Below are positions 53,377 through 63,500 of a stretch of 64,000 nucleotides of DNA, one piece after another. Each line of letters begins with the position of its first letter. Position 1 is the stretch's first letter. Origin of the DNA: Celeribacter naphthalenivorans (GTDB taxonomy: Bacteria; Pseudomonadota; Alphaproteobacteria; Rhodobacterales; Rhodobacteraceae). The stretch lies in the NCBI RefSeq assembly GCF_020524585.1, contig NZ_JAIVLK010000008.1, forward strand, positions 221,470 through 285,469, given 5' to 3'. The position numbers and the translations under genes were made by a program. The notes under the pieces were generated by a model. The model made no database searches, was not told where the DNA came from, and was given only the letters and a program-made list of their open reading frames with translations.

Positions 53377-53978
53377 GTGGCGGCACGTTTCGGTTTATCG
53401 ACCATGCATTTGCCCGCGCCGAGATCGACATCGGCCTGAAAGTCGATGGCAATGTCGGCCGGGTCTGCGATCAGATCGGCACTCACGAAGACGGCGATCC
53501 GTTGCCGGGCGTCGCCTTCGATGGCTTCCACCTTGACGTTGAGCGACTGCTTGACGAGGCGGGGCTCGTGATCGAGCAGGGATTGCTTGATCGAGCGGGA
53601 AATATAGGGCGCGATCAGGTCTTTTCGCGACATGTTGGACAGGTCTTGAAAGCCGTAATTCACCACGGAGCGCGACACATGGGGCGTGTCGGACAGGTCG
53701 ACCGTGGCGTCGAGGCGAATGGTGTTCATCAGGGTGGAAAGGTGGTCACGCACATGCGCGCGCAAAGTCTCCTCGTCGACGCCGAGACGGCGGGCGTTGG
53801 AGCGTTGAGAGAGTTCGGAGGTCAGGGTGACGTTATCCCTTTCGCGGTGCACCACATGAGAGGCGTGAGCGTCCTTTTCCTCGAAGGCGAGCCGAAACAC
53901 ATCAATCAGCGCGATGCGCGACCGGTCATGGATCTGGCGCGACTGTTGCCGCCGGGATGAAGATGGGGCGGAGGTCAA
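53373..53978 (-). CDS. tssE: T6SS baseplate protein TssE (gp25-like)
   Basis: TssE is the gp25-like protein that starts sheath assembly at the baseplate. The 201-residue protein reads SRIALIDVFRLAFEEKD at its start. It then has LRAHVRDHLSTLMNTIRLDATVDLSDTPHVSRSVVNYGFQDLS, which contains the gp25 core, and ends in a lysozyme-fold-like strand set. The N-terminal extension of about 20 residues is Ser/Arg/Gln-rich. It overlaps tssF by four bases. A hairpin lies between it and hcp upstream. Confidence 0.92.
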   Translation of the reverse strand: MTSAPSSSRRQQSRQIHDRSRIALIDVFRLAFEEKDAHASHVVHRERDNVTLTSELSQRSNARRLGVDEETLRAHVRDHLSTLMNTIRLDATVDLSDTPHVSRSVVNYGFQDLSNMSRKDLIAPYISRSIKQSLLDHEPRLVKQSLNVKVEAIEGDARQRIAVFVSADLIADPADIAIDFQADVDLGAGKCMVDKPKRAAT

Positions 53979-54022
53979 GGGCGGGCGCTCTACAAAACGG
54001 GATTGTCGTCATTAAAAGGTCG

Positions 54023-54049
54023 ATGCGCCACCCGCGAAGGGCAGCGCAT
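54023..54049 (-). terminator. Hairpin between hcp and tssE, possible attenuator
   Basis: ATGCGC (54023-54028) pairs with GCGCAT (54044-54049), with an inner CCC/GGG pair, and the minus-strand transcript then reads CGACCTTTTAATG. The T-run is short, so partial termination is more likely than a full stop. It could keep hcp mRNA above the level of the genes downstream. Confidence 0.5.
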
Positions 54050-54071
54050 GACACTATTCGCACAAAGGGGA

Positions 54072-54557
54072 TTAAACCGCTTCGTTTTTCGCGATGTCGA
54101 AGCCCGCGGTGCCTTCCGGACCTTTGGAGCCATCGGCTTTTTGAGACGCGTAAACCACTTCGTACTTGGCGAAGTTCAGGGTCACGGTTTCCATCACACG
54201 GTCCATACCATCGCCGGAGCCGCCGGTGGTGTAGGACGAAATGATGATGTCGGTCATCTTGATTTTGAAATACTCAAGCGGCGTGCTGCCAGCTTTGCGA
54301 ACGATGAGTTCACCTTCCGCGATATGCAGACCGGAGGCACAGGACTTCAGAAGTTCATGCGTCGCCATGTCGACATATTTGGTCACGGTCAAATCCTGCA
54401 CGTTGACCTTGCCGGAGCCGCCGCCCGGGCCGAGGTGGGTGGTGCCGGACTGGGACATACCCCAGGACCATGCGGTCACATCGATCGAGCCCGCGTGCAC
54501 TGCATCCACGGATTCGCCTTTAATTTTGTCGAGAATGAGAAAGATATCGACAGCCAT
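54072..54557 (-). CDS. hcp: T6SS tube protein Hcp (TssD)
   Basis: Hcp hexamers stack into the inner tube and carry small effectors. The 161-residue protein begins MAVDIFLILDKIKGESVD. It contains IDVTAWSWGMSQSGT, VTKYVDMATHELLKSCASG and YFKIKMTDIIISSYTTGGSGDG, all typical of Hcp. There is no C-terminal toxin domain. It is the sixth gene of the operon, 21 bases after tssC, and is followed by a hairpin that may set its expression apart. Confidence 0.96.
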   Translation of the reverse strand: MAVDIFLILDKIKGESVDAVHAGSIDVTAWSWGMSQSGTTHLGPGGGSGKVNVQDLTVTKYVDMATHELLKSCASGLHIAEGELIVRKAGSTPLEYFKIKMTDIIISSYTTGGSGDGMDRVMETVTLNFAKYEVVYASQKADGSKGPEGTAGFDIAKNEAV

Positions 54558-54578
54558 ATTAAGTTCCTTAGTTAATCA

Positions 54579-56072
54579 TTACTTAGCTGGCGGGATTTTG
54601 GACACGAGGCTCATCCCAATGTCCATTCCCTCCATCTGGAAGTGCGGTTTGAGGAAGAACTTGCCCATATAATATCCGGGATTGAGTTCGTCCTCGACCA
54701 CGTCAACCCTGGCGGCAGCCAGAGGTTTCTTCGCCTTTTCGCGCTCATCGGCATTTTCCGGGTTGAGCGTCACATATTGATCAATCCAGCTTTGCAGGTT
54801 TTTCCGGATTTGATCCTTATCTGCCGACGAACCGATCTGATCTCGGATCATTGCCTTCAGATAATGGCTAAAGCGAGAAATCGCGAACATGTAGGGCAGG
54901 CGCGAGGACATGTTGTCCGATGCGGTCGCCTGCGGGTCCACGTATTTCTTCGGCTTGTACAGCGACTGACCGCCGAGGAAGACGGCCTTGTCACTGTTTT
55001 GACGGTGAATGAGCCCCAGAAGGCCCACTTTCGACAACTCGCCTTCGCGACGGTCGTCGATCGACACTTCGGTCGGGCATTTGAGATCGGTCTCGCCAGC
55101 GCCGGTGTCGAAATGATGTGTCGGCAGCTTGGTCACTTCGCCGCCGGACTGAACGCCGCGGATGCGGACGGTCCAGCCGTATTCCTTGAACGCCCGGTTG
55201 ATGTTCACAGCCATGGCGTGGGCCGCGTTCATCCAGGAGTATTTCTCGCCCTTGTGGCCGTCCGTGTCCTCGACGAAGTTGAACTCTTCGACGGTCATGG
55301 TGCTGTCCGGACCATAGGGTTCGCGGGCCAGAACGCGGGGCAGGGTGAGACCGAGGAAACGGGCGTTTTCGCTCTCGCGCAGAGAATTCCAGCCAGCATA
55401 GTCAGAGGCCGTGAACAGATCTTCGACATCCGGCGGATTGGCGATGTCGTTCCAGCTCTCGAGGCCCAGCAAACGCGGACCTGCGGAGGCGATGAACGGA
55501 GCCAGTGCGGCTTCGGCGATCTTGGAGACCGAGCTCAACAAGGCGACGTCGGCAGAGGAGTGATCGAAATAATAGTCGCCCACGATGGCACCGATAGGCG
55601 CACCGCCCAGCGTGCCGATCTTGCGCTCGTAGATTTGGCGATAGAGCGGCGAGCGATCCCATTTGGCGCCCGGGTAGCGTTTCATCATCGACGCCAGTTC
55701 GGACTTGGAGGCATTCATCACCTCGACCTGAAGCGAGGCACCGGTTTCCGAATTGTTGACCGTATAGGCCAGACCGCGCCAAGAGCTTTCGAGTTTCTGA
55801 AACTCTTCGGCATGCAGGATCTCATTGACCTGCGCGCTCAACTGTTGGTCGAGCCCGGCGATCATCGCCTGCAACGTGTCGATCACGTCATCGTCGACGA
55901 TGGTCTGTTCGGCAACGGCCGTCTGAACCACGGTGGCCAGCGCGTTGTCGATGGCTTTTTCAGCCACCTCTGTCGTCGGGTTGATCGTCTGTTTCAGAAT
56001 GGCGGAGAAATCTTCAAGTTCGCTCAGCGCGGACTTTGCTTCTCCCGATGCGACCTGGGCTTCTTCTGCCAA
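54579..56072 (-). CDS. tssC: T6SS sheath protein TssC
   Basis: TssC forms the contractile sheath with TssB. The 497-residue protein shows the conserved parts ESSWRGLAYTVNNSETG, AIVGDYYFDHSSADVALLSSVSKIAEAALAPFIASAGP, LPRVLAREPYG and EFNFVEDTDG. The C-terminus has SRLPYMFAISRFSHYLKAMIRDQIGS and GYYMGKFFLKPHFQMEGMDIGMSLVS. Length is standard. It lies 50 bases after tssB on the same strand. Confidence 0.97.
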   Translation of the reverse strand: MAEEAQVASGEAKSALSELEDFSAILKQTINPTTEVAEKAIDNALATVVQTAVAEQTIVDDDVIDTLQAMIAGLDQQLSAQVNEILHAEEFQKLESSWRGLAYTVNNSETGASLQVEVMNASKSELASMMKRYPGAKWDRSPLYRQIYERKIGTLGGAPIGAIVGDYYFDHSSADVALLSSVSKIAEAALAPFIASAGPRLLGLESWNDIANPPDVEDLFTASDYAGWNSLRESENARFLGLTLPRVLAREPYGPDSTMTVEEFNFVEDTDGHKGEKYSWMNAAHAMAVNINRAFKEYGWTVRIRGVQSGGEVTKLPTHHFDTGAGETDLKCPTEVSIDDRREGELSKVGLLGLIHRQNSDKAVFLGGQSLYKPKKYVDPQATASDNMSSRLPYMFAISRFSHYLKAMIRDQIGSSADKDQIRKNLQSWIDQYVTLNPENADEREKAKKPLAAARVDVVEDELNPGYYMGKFFLKPHFQMEGMDIGMSLVSKIPPAK

Positions 56073-56122
56073 TTGTCACGCTCCCTGTAAAAATGCGGCG
56101 CCGGAATGGCCGCATGCAATTA

Positions 56123-56674
56123 TCACTCTTCGGCGGTATTCGTTTCTTCGGCTGCGCGCTTGGCGTCGGCTTCCGCCTTGGCCTGAGCGGCGAGCACCTT
56201 GAGACGTTCCGGATCGTTCAGCAATTCCTTGATCTGCTCCTGCGCCTTCGGTTTCGACGTCATGTAGAGCAAAAGATCGGCCAATTGTTGACGCGCTTCC
56301 AGAAGCTCGTTGAGCGCAGGCACCTGTTTCGCGATCTGCGCCGGTTCGAAATCGTCCATCGAGTTGAACCGAAGCGACACGCCGAGTTTCTGACCTTCGC
56401 CGTCCTTCAGCTTGTTGTCGACCATCATGCTCAGACCCGGCTGGATCTTTTTCTCCATGTAGCTGTCGAGTGTGGAATTCGTCACTTTTTCGAATTCGCG
56501 CTGATCCACAGGGGCCTTCTCAACGCCGGGCGTGTTCCCAGACAGGTCGCTCATCACACCCATCACGAAAGGAAGCTCGACTTCCTTCTGAGAGTCGATC
56601 GGATCCGTGTAGGCGATATGCACCCGTGGTGGACGATTACGTCGAATGTGTCCGCTGCCCGTATCTGAGGCCAT
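56123..56674 (-). CDS. tssB: T6SS sheath protein TssB
   Basis: The 183-residue sheath subunit has the family pattern RPPRVHIAYTDPIDSQKEVELPFVMGVMSDLSG, then KIQPGLSMMVDNKLKDGEG and LGVSLRFNSMDDFEPAQIAKQVPALNELLEARQQLADLL. A charged helical tail follows that in other systems holds the ClpV contact in its partner TssC. GGAGGAAG lies just before the ATG ending at 56674. tssA ends 96 bases upstream. Confidence 0.96.
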   Translation of the reverse strand: MASDTGSGHIRRNRPPRVHIAYTDPIDSQKEVELPFVMGVMSDLSGNTPGVEKAPVDQREFEKVTNSTLDSYMEKKIQPGLSMMVDNKLKDGEGQKLGVSLRFNSMDDFEPAQIAKQVPALNELLEARQQLADLLLYMTSKPKAQEQIKELLNDPERLKVLAAQAKAEADAKRAAEETNTAEE

Positions 56675-56770
56675 AAATCACTTCCTCCAAAACTTTCTAC
56701 CGGGGATTGAGACCCGGGAAAGGCTGATATGTCAATGGCATAATTGCCAGAACTTCATGAAGCTTTCACG

Positions 56771-58315
56771 TCAGGGTTGTCTAGGAATAAGTTCGCGCAT
56801 CAAGGTTTCGAAGTCTTTTCCGATGTAAGAACGGGCCTTTGAAAGCAACATCGGAATGGGAGAAGAGCGCTCTACGGCCCTAAAATAGCTCTCTATAGAC
56901 AACAGCTCTGTTTGAGCCTCTTGCGAGGTGAGCACCGGGAAGCGCGCAGCTTCGGCCATCAGGGCATCTTCATCCTCCGGGTCAAGGGGAACGAATGCGG
57001 GAACTTTCCCCGTCGCGACCGGAGCGGTTTGCGCGGATTTCAGCTCAGGTTTGGGCTCAGACGCGGCGGGCGCAGGTTTCGGTGCGGCGCTTCCCGATTC
57101 GTGCATGCCGAGGATTTCGTCGATCGACAGTTTGCGCGGACCTTCCGGCTCTGGCGCCGGTTCCGGCGCAGGGGCGGGCTCGACGGCGGTCTCGGGCTCG
57201 GGGGCAACTGCAACGGGAGGCGGTGTCGTGACACTCATGGCCTGATCGGACAGCGCTCGCAAATGGCCATGGCTCAGGCGAAACCCGCTGTCCTCGGCAA
57301 AATTGATCGCGGCGCGGGCGGCGGTGTCAGGCATCAACACCTCGAAGGCTTCGATGAGCGATTTGCCCAAGAGCATGCGGGATTGCGTCACCAGAAGGAG
57401 CGCCGCCGAAGAGGGTTCGAAATGGCGGAAATATTGCTCAACCGCGCGCAGACGGGCGGCGGCCTCCTGTTGCGATTTGATCTCGGTCTGCGGGGGCGCG
57501 GGGACCATTGTTGGCGCCGCTGTTGCGGTGGCCTCGGGCGCAGAAACCGCGTTTGTTTCTGGCGTCTCAGGGGGCTGAGTGACCTGTGCCGGGGCCTGAT
57601 CCGGGACGGCGGCGTCGAGCAGCGCCAGAATGTCCGACAGAAGGCTGTCGAGCGGTGCGAATTGCGGTTTCGGCCCGCTGGTGATGGCGCCGTTGATCCG
57701 ATGCAGAGCATTGCGGAACCGCTTCAAAAGCAGCCGGTCTTGGTGGGTTTCTTCCTTTGCGTAACTCAATTCGCGCATCAAGGCGCCCAAGTCGACGTCC
57801 TGTTCGTCCTCGCGTGCCGTCATCTCGCCGCGGGCGACGGTGACAAGCCGGTAGGTGGTGGGCGTGTTCGCCAAATTCAGGTGCCGCAGCGGTTGCAGCA
57901 TGGTTTCCTGATGGCTCAGATCGTTGAAGGCCTCGAGCCGGTCCGCCGGGCCATCTGCGAGCGTCGGCAGTACATGTTCGGGCATCTCGGCCATCAGATC
58001 CGCCATCGCCTCGACGCTTTCGACGCAGGGGGCGAGTTTTCCGGCGAGGATCGCCCAACGTGCCCGAAGCGACAAAAGCCGCAAGTCGCGGCTGCGTTGC
58101 AAAAGCGCGTCGATGCTTGAGAGTTCGCTCTTTAGATCCACATCCGCCGGGTCGAAGACGGTGGCACTGTCCATCCCCGGTTTGACATAGGTGATGTCGA
58201 TCCGGTCGAGGGCGGAAAAGTAGTAATCACCGTATTCTGCGTCGTCGGCCTCCCAGAGGTCGGGGCCTGCCGGGCTGTCGCCGGTCAGCGGTTTGCTCAC
58301 CCAATCCAGACTCAT
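56771..58315 (-). CDS. tssA: T6SS cap/priming protein TssA
   Basis: TssA primes tail assembly and may cap or hold the distal end of the sheath. The 514-residue protein has the ImpA_N domain in its first third (DSPAGPDLWEADDAEYGDYYFSAL, then LRARWAILAGKLAPCVESVEAMADLM). A long Pro/Ala-rich linker follows. The C-terminal segment ends ESYFRAVERSSPIPMLLSKARSYIGKDFETLMRELI, which is the ring-forming part. It lies 53 bases after tagH. Confidence 0.93.
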   Translation of the reverse strand: MSLDWVSKPLTGDSPAGPDLWEADDAEYGDYYFSALDRIDITYVKPGMDSATVFDPADVDLKSELSSIDALLQRSRDLRLLSLRARWAILAGKLAPCVESVEAMADLMAEMPEHVLPTLADGPADRLEAFNDLSHQETMLQPLRHLNLANTPTTYRLVTVARGEMTAREDEQDVDLGALMRELSYAKEETHQDRLLLKRFRNALHRINGAITSGPKPQFAPLDSLLSDILALLDAAVPDQAPAQVTQPPETPETNAVSAPEATATAAPTMVPAPPQTEIKSQQEAAARLRAVEQYFRHFEPSSAALLLVTQSRMLLGKSLIEAFEVLMPDTAARAAINFAEDSGFRLSHGHLRALSDQAMSVTTPPPVAVAPEPETAVEPAPAPEPAPEPEGPRKLSIDEILGMHESGSAAPKPAPAASEPKPELKSAQTAPVATGKVPAFVPLDPEDEDALMAEAARFPVLTSQEAQTELLSIESYFRAVERSSPIPMLLSKARSYIGKDFETLMRELIPRQP

Positions 58316-58368
58316 CTACCGATCTCCCTCATACCCTGACTCGCGTTCTTTGTGTTCATGCCATGCCG

Positions 58369-59616
58369 TCACATCCGACGCAACGCATCGGCATAATGCT
58401 TTGAAAAGGCGTCTATAAATGAATCCAACATGCCGTTTTCACCGCGGGCGGCCTTGTCGTCCCAACGCTGCACGAATTCTTCCCAGAACTTCTTGGATTT
58501 GCCGCCCAACCGTCCGCCTTCGGTCGAGGCCTCGATCTCGTCGGGGGACAGCCCGTCGAGCATATCCGCCAGCGCCGGTTGAAGGGCTGCGACCACGGCG
58601 GCCTGATGCTGGCGAATGTCGGTCAGCGCGTTGGCGAAACTGTCGGGCCCGGTCATATAGCCATCGCGCGGAGTTACGAACATGGCGGCAAAGGCGGCGT
58701 CACGGTCCGGCATGAATTTCATCGGATTGTTGCCCGCAGCGTTGAGCATGGTGCGCTCTTCCTTGGAAAAGAACATCTTTACCGCCGCGCGATCCGTCAG
58801 CATTTTCATGAAGTCGTCGGTACACATGCGGACGCATTGGCCGAGCATATGGCCAAGCGCCTCTGGTGGAATGTCGGGCACGGTCTGCGGCGGCACCCCG
58901 GCGCCTTCGAGGAAGGCGGCGAGGAAGCGGTCCTGCGCGGCCTGGCCGTTGGGTGGTTGCGACGGGATGTCAGGAACAGGGGGCGGGGCAGGCTGGCCGT
59001 AAAAGGGCTGTGGCGCGGGGGGCGTCTCGGGGAAGGCGGGCTCGGGCGCGTAGGGCGCATATCCCATATCCGGACGCATATCCGGGGCCTGCGCTGGCGG
59101 CGGCATCTGGCCGGGTGACGGGATCGGCGGCGGGCCTCCCGGACCGGAGGGATGATGATGCGCCGGGGTTTGCGGCATCAGATCGGCCCAATCGTCGAGT
59201 TCGGCCTGATAGGGCGGCACAGAGACGCCATGCGGGGCGCCGGAGGCTGGGCCTGTCATCGGGGTTTGCAGCCCGTCTGGCAGGCCAGCGGCCGCCCCGG
59301 CGCCGAGTGTGGCGCGGATGATATATTGCCCGACCGTGTAACGATCGCCGTCCTGCACTTCATGCGCGCTGTCGAGCCGATAGCGTTCGCCATGCAGGAA
59401 GGTGCCGTTGGTGGAGACATCCGTGATGTAATAGCGGCCATCGCGAAAGCTCACATCGAAATGGTGCGAGGAGATGTGACGCGAGGCATCGGGCAAGACC
59501 CAATCCATGCCGGACTTGCGCCCGACCTGCGCCGTGCCGCCCGACAGGGTCAGGGAGACCGGCCCCCCGTTTGGCAGAGTGGCGTGGTTTTCAATGCGCA
59601 ATGTCAGGCTTTGCAT
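58369..59616 (-). CDS. tagH: FHA-domain T6SS regulator TagH (Fha)
   Basis: Fha proteins read threonine phosphorylation by PpkA and promote assembly. The 415-residue protein has an N-terminal FHA domain at about 20-100 with VGRKSGMDWVLPDASRHISSHHF and YYITDVSTNGTFLHG. The pThr-binding Arg, Ser and Asn are all present. A Pro-rich linker of about 120 residues leads to the T6SS-specific C-terminal domain (MLGQCVRMCTDDFMKMLTDRAAVK, NNPMKFMPDRDAAFAAMF, FWEEFVQRWDDKAARGENGMLDSFIDAFSKHYADALRRM). It is the likely reader of the T-x-F motifs in TssL and PpkA. Confidence 0.94.
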   Translation of the reverse strand: MQSLTLRIENHATLPNGGPVSLTLSGGTAQVGRKSGMDWVLPDASRHISSHHFDVSFRDGRYYITDVSTNGTFLHGERYRLDSAHEVQDGDRYTVGQYIIRATLGAGAAAGLPDGLQTPMTGPASGAPHGVSVPPYQAELDDWADLMPQTPAHHHPSGPGGPPPIPSPGQMPPPAQAPDMRPDMGYAPYAPEPAFPETPPAPQPFYGQPAPPPVPDIPSQPPNGQAAQDRFLAAFLEGAGVPPQTVPDIPPEALGHMLGQCVRMCTDDFMKMLTDRAAVKMFFSKEERTMLNAAGNNPMKFMPDRDAAFAAMFVTPRDGYMTGPDSFANALTDIRQHQAAVVAALQPALADMLDGLSPDEIEASTEGGRLGGKSKKFWEEFVQRWDDKAARGENGMLDSFIDAFSKHYADALRRM

Positions 59617-59692
59617 AGGGTCTTCAAAGTGTTGGGCCTGTCCGTTCCGAGGAGGGGCACCTCTCGGACATGGCGTTTATGAGATGTGGCGT

Positions 59693-60280
59693 TTAATAGA
59701 TTCTGAACAATCCTGCCGCGAGATCGAGGACGCGGGCAAGGCTCACGGAGCGATGGTCGAGCCCCAGCGTGGCAATCGACGACAAAACCGCCGCATTCAC
59801 CGCTTTCGGGGTCCGCCAGAGGGGGACAGCCAAAGGATCGTTCGGCGCCATGGGGCCACCGGACCAGCCGACCGCGAGACCAAGATAGACGAGGGGGGTG
59901 CGCCGGGGGGCGAAAAGCGCGCTTTGCATCGCATGCCAGCGGGTCTCATGGCCGGGATATTCGAGCCATTGCAGCACCGCATTGGCGAGATGGCTGTCTT
60001 CGGGGGAGAGATTGGGCTGGTTCATCCGCACGCAATCGACGCCCCATGAGATCGCCATTTTCGGCTCGGCGGCGAAGGCGGCATAGGTCACCGCATCTTC
60101 CGGCGTGGTCGAGCTGCGCAGCCGTTCGAGATAGCCAAGCGCATCCTCGTGCTCGTTCGGGCGGTGCTTGGTGAAAATCCCCACTTCCGGCATGCTGCGG
60201 TAAAGGGCTTGCGGGCTGTCGATCCGCAAGCTGCGTTTTGGGGGCATGGTGTGTTCGCTGTCGAGTTCACTATCCATCAT
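59693..60280 (-). CDS. DUF6931-type T6SS-associated protein
   Basis: The 195-residue protein has the pattern of the DUF6931 proteins seen in T6SS clusters: a charged start, YLERLRSSTTPEDAVTYAAFAAEPKMAISWGVDCVR, then ANAVLQWLEYPGHETRWHAMQSA and GLAVGWSGGPMAP. It has no signal peptide and is probably cytoplasmic; the function is unknown. It is the first gene of the leftward core operon, 76 bases before tagH. The start ATG at 60280 is followed by an in-frame ATG 11 codons later. Confidence 0.75.
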   Translation of the reverse strand: MMDSELDSEHTMPPKRSLRIDSPQALYRSMPEVGIFTKHRPNEHEDALGYLERLRSSTTPEDAVTYAAFAAEPKMAISWGVDCVRMNQPNLSPEDSHLANAVLQWLEYPGHETRWHAMQSALFAPRRTPLVYLGLAVGWSGGPMAPNDPLAVPLWRTPKAVNAAVLSSIATLGLDHRSVSLARVLDLAAGLFRIY

Positions 60281-60570
60281 GGTTTCCCTGTCTTCACGCC
60301 TGTCTGTCCTGCGCCGTGTTGTGGTGTTCGATCTGGTTTTGCCCGGTATGTTGTTGATCCGGTGTAGTGTTGTTCCGGTGTCCGGTCTCGGGCTGCATCG
60401 TTCATCTCGTCAATCGAATACCGTCCGGGGGCACGGTGTCAAACTGTTCCGGGGGCAAAGCCCCAAGTTTCCGAAATGAGGTGGTCGTGTTCATCCGCAG
60501 ACCAAGTCAGTGTTTTTTTTGAAGCGACACGGCCCGCCGAAACGGGCCATGTCAGATTAAGCATGTCAGA
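60281..60570. other. Intergenic region between the T6SS core operon and the autotransporter gene
   Basis: These 290 bases lie upstream of the core operon and downstream of the autotransporter gene. They should hold the promoter of the leftward core operon. GGGGCAAAGCCCC near 60450 and GGCCCG/CGGGCC at 60531-60546 can form hairpins, but no T-tract follows on the minus strand. No gene is seen. Confidence 0.5.
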
Positions 60571-63500
60571 TCAAAATTGAATCCGGAACTGCCCGGTGAT
60601 GCCCCAGCTGTCGAGGTTTTCGCCTTTGCGCCCGTCGAGACGGATGGTGGCGTTCATCATTTTCGCAGGGCCGAAATCCCCCGGCTCCAGAAGGCGCGTG
60701 TAGTTCACGCCCAGAGACAGCTCGCCATAGGCACCAAGCGTTTCGAGCGAGATGTCACTCGTGTCGCCCACGCTGTCGGTGTAGGTCGCCAGCCGATCAT
60801 CGGCAAAGTCGTTATAGAGCGTCAGCGTGCTGAAATAGTTCACCGCGCTTTTCTGATCCGTGGCGACCTTGGTTTTTGACAGCGATCCGCTGATGAAGCC
60901 GATTTGTGTGTCGCCATCTTCGAGTTGCAGCACGGAACCGTCATCGAAGTTGATCGGGTCGGTTTCAGAGCTTGTGAGGGAGAACCCGGCCGCGGTGACC
61001 AGATTGAGCCCGTTCTTGTTGATGTCCGGGAACACATAGCCCATGGAGCCCGAAATGGTGTGGCCGGAGTTGTCGTATTCTGCATCCGTCAGACCGAGAT
61101 CGGTGCCGCTTGATCCCGACACTGCGCGGTTGGTCGAGGTGAATTCGGTTTCTTCCAGACGGAATTGCAAATCCGCAAAGAAGCGGTCCTTTTCCGCCAC
61201 GACATAGCCGCCGACATAGGTTTGATTGAAATCCGTCGTGGTCCGGCTGAGCACTGTATCCGTTGAGGTCCCGGTGAGCGCACTGAAGCTGTAGACGTCG
61301 TTTCGCGATGAGCCTTCGTTCACCCCGACGATGCCGCCGAACGAGAGGTTCCAGCCGTTGAAATATCCGCCAAAACAGGAAAAATCACCGCCCGCCTGCA
61401 AGCCGGAATAGCTCATGCTGATCGGACTGTCGCCGCCACGCCCGGTGCCGATGTCGGTGAAATTGCCGGTGGCATCTGCCTTGCCCCCGGTCGCACGCGC
61501 CCAATTGCCAAAGCCGCAGGGTTCGTCTTCGCCGGGGTTGAAACCTGCGACAAAGGCCGAGGTCGGGCGGTTGACAACGGAGCCGATGAGAGACTGGATG
61601 AGGCCGACCGAGGAGGCCACGGCGCTGACGCCGTCAGAAACCGAGCTTTCGATCACATAGCTGCCTGCACCGGTATCGGTGAGCGAGTAAACCAGACCGC
61701 CGGAGGTCTCCAGACCGCTGGTGTCGGTGATCGTCAGCGTGGAGCTGCCTCCATAGGTCAGAACCGTGATCCCGCCTGCGTCGATGGTTCCCAAAGAACC
61801 GCTGGTGTTGCTGAAGCTGAGAACGACCGAGCCGGAGAGATCACCACCGACCGCGATAAGATCGCCGGTGGATGAGCCTTCGGAGAGATCGACATCCATT
61901 TCTACCGTGCCGTTGATCTCCGCATCCCCGGTGATGTTGAGAACATCGGTGTCGACGCCGTTGGCCAGATCCAGCGTGCCGGAGTTGTCGAGCGATGCGA
62001 TCGTTGCTGTGCTCGAGGCCCCGCTGGTTTCATTGACCAAAGCGGTGGTGCCTCCCGCGGTGTTGACCAGATCGACAATCGAGCTGCCACTGTAAAGCGT
62101 CAGAGTGCCTGAGTTGGTGATCTCAGCCGAGGTGCCTGCCGAAATGGTCTGATCGGTCTCAACCGTCATATCGCCCGCGTTCGTCAGGGTGCCGGTCAGC
62201 ATGAAATCGTCGTAGACCACCACTGTGCCGCTGCTCAGCACAGTCAGATCGCCGTAAACATCGCCGCCAAGCGTCATGTCGCCACCGTTCTGGATCGTGC
62301 TCAGATCGGTGTCAGAGCCGAGCACTGCGCTGGCCCCCACATCCATCGTTGCGCCGCTGTCGAGGGTGATGTCGCCAAGATACGTGCCATTGAGCGTGGT
62401 TTGCGATCCGTCCTGAAGTGTCGTCAACCCGGTCACGGTTAGGGTTTCGCCACTGTCCACGGTCACCGTGCCCGCCGAGGTGAGCGTGCCGTCAATCTGG
62501 CCCTCTGCGTCCGTCGTATCGATCGTGCCGCCGGCTGCGTTCACCAGATTGCCAACCAGATCGCCCGCCAGAGCGATGGAACCGCCGCTCTGGTTGGTCA
62601 CCGTGCCGCCTGCGGTCAAAACCGCACCGTCGTCGATCACAAGGTCGCCCGCATTGCTCGTTGTGCCCGTGATGGCCGAGCCAGCTCCGTCCACGGTCAC
62701 AGTGCCGCCGTTCTGGTTGGTCAAAGTGCCGTCGATGCTGCCGGTCAGGGTCACATCGCCGCTGTTGTCGAGATCGGAGTCCAAAGTCGCACCGCTGGCG
62801 ATGTCGACCGTGCCGCTGTTGCTGCTGCCGCCGGAGACGGTGAGTGTGCCGGAGGTGATGTCGAGCGTATCGGCATTGGTCAGCGTGCCGTTCACACTGC
62901 CTCCACCGGTGACGGTCATCGTGCCGCCTGAGACGTTGTTGACCGTGCCGACAGACCCGCCGTTGAGATTGAAGGTCGCGCTGTTGGTCAGATCGCCCGT
63001 GAGCGCGCCGGTCGCCCCGACGGTCAGAGTGGCGTCTGCGGTGTTGATGATCCCGCCCGCGCTATTGAGGGTGCCATCGACAGTGAGCACACTGCCGCTG
63101 CCGGTGTTGGTCGTGCTGGCGACGGTGCTGGTGCTGCCATCGGCAAAGCTCATGGCCCCGCCGTTTTGGTTGGTCAGCGCGCCACCATTGGTGATCCCGC
63201 CCGTCGCGTTGACGTCAAAACTGCCGCCATCGTTGGTGATCGCATTGCCGCCCGCGTCCAGGATGGCATCAAAGCTCAAGCCCCCGGTGTTGGTCAGATC
63301 GCCGGTCAGTGTCATGTCGCCGGAGACGGACAGCGTGGCCGCGTTCTCGATGGCTCCGTCCAGCACCACCGAACCGTCCAGATCGGTGCCACCATTGAAC
63401 GTCGCACTGCTGTCGATCACGATGGTGCCCGCCGAGAGCGTACCGGTGCCGACCGTGGTCACATTGCCCGACGTCGTCAATGTGCCGCTGGTGCCGACCG

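Noticed and set aside
51499..53439. Long plus-strand open frame opposite tssF
   Set aside because: tssF is certain on the other strand; this frame has shadow composition only.
56707..56735. TTGACA on the minus strand as a promoter inside the tssA-tssB spacer
   Set aside because: No acceptable -10 box lies 16-18 bases downstream.
60531..60546. GGCCCG/CGGGCC hairpin as the autotransporter terminator
   Set aside because: On the minus strand the hairpin is not followed by a T-run; an A-run follows instead.
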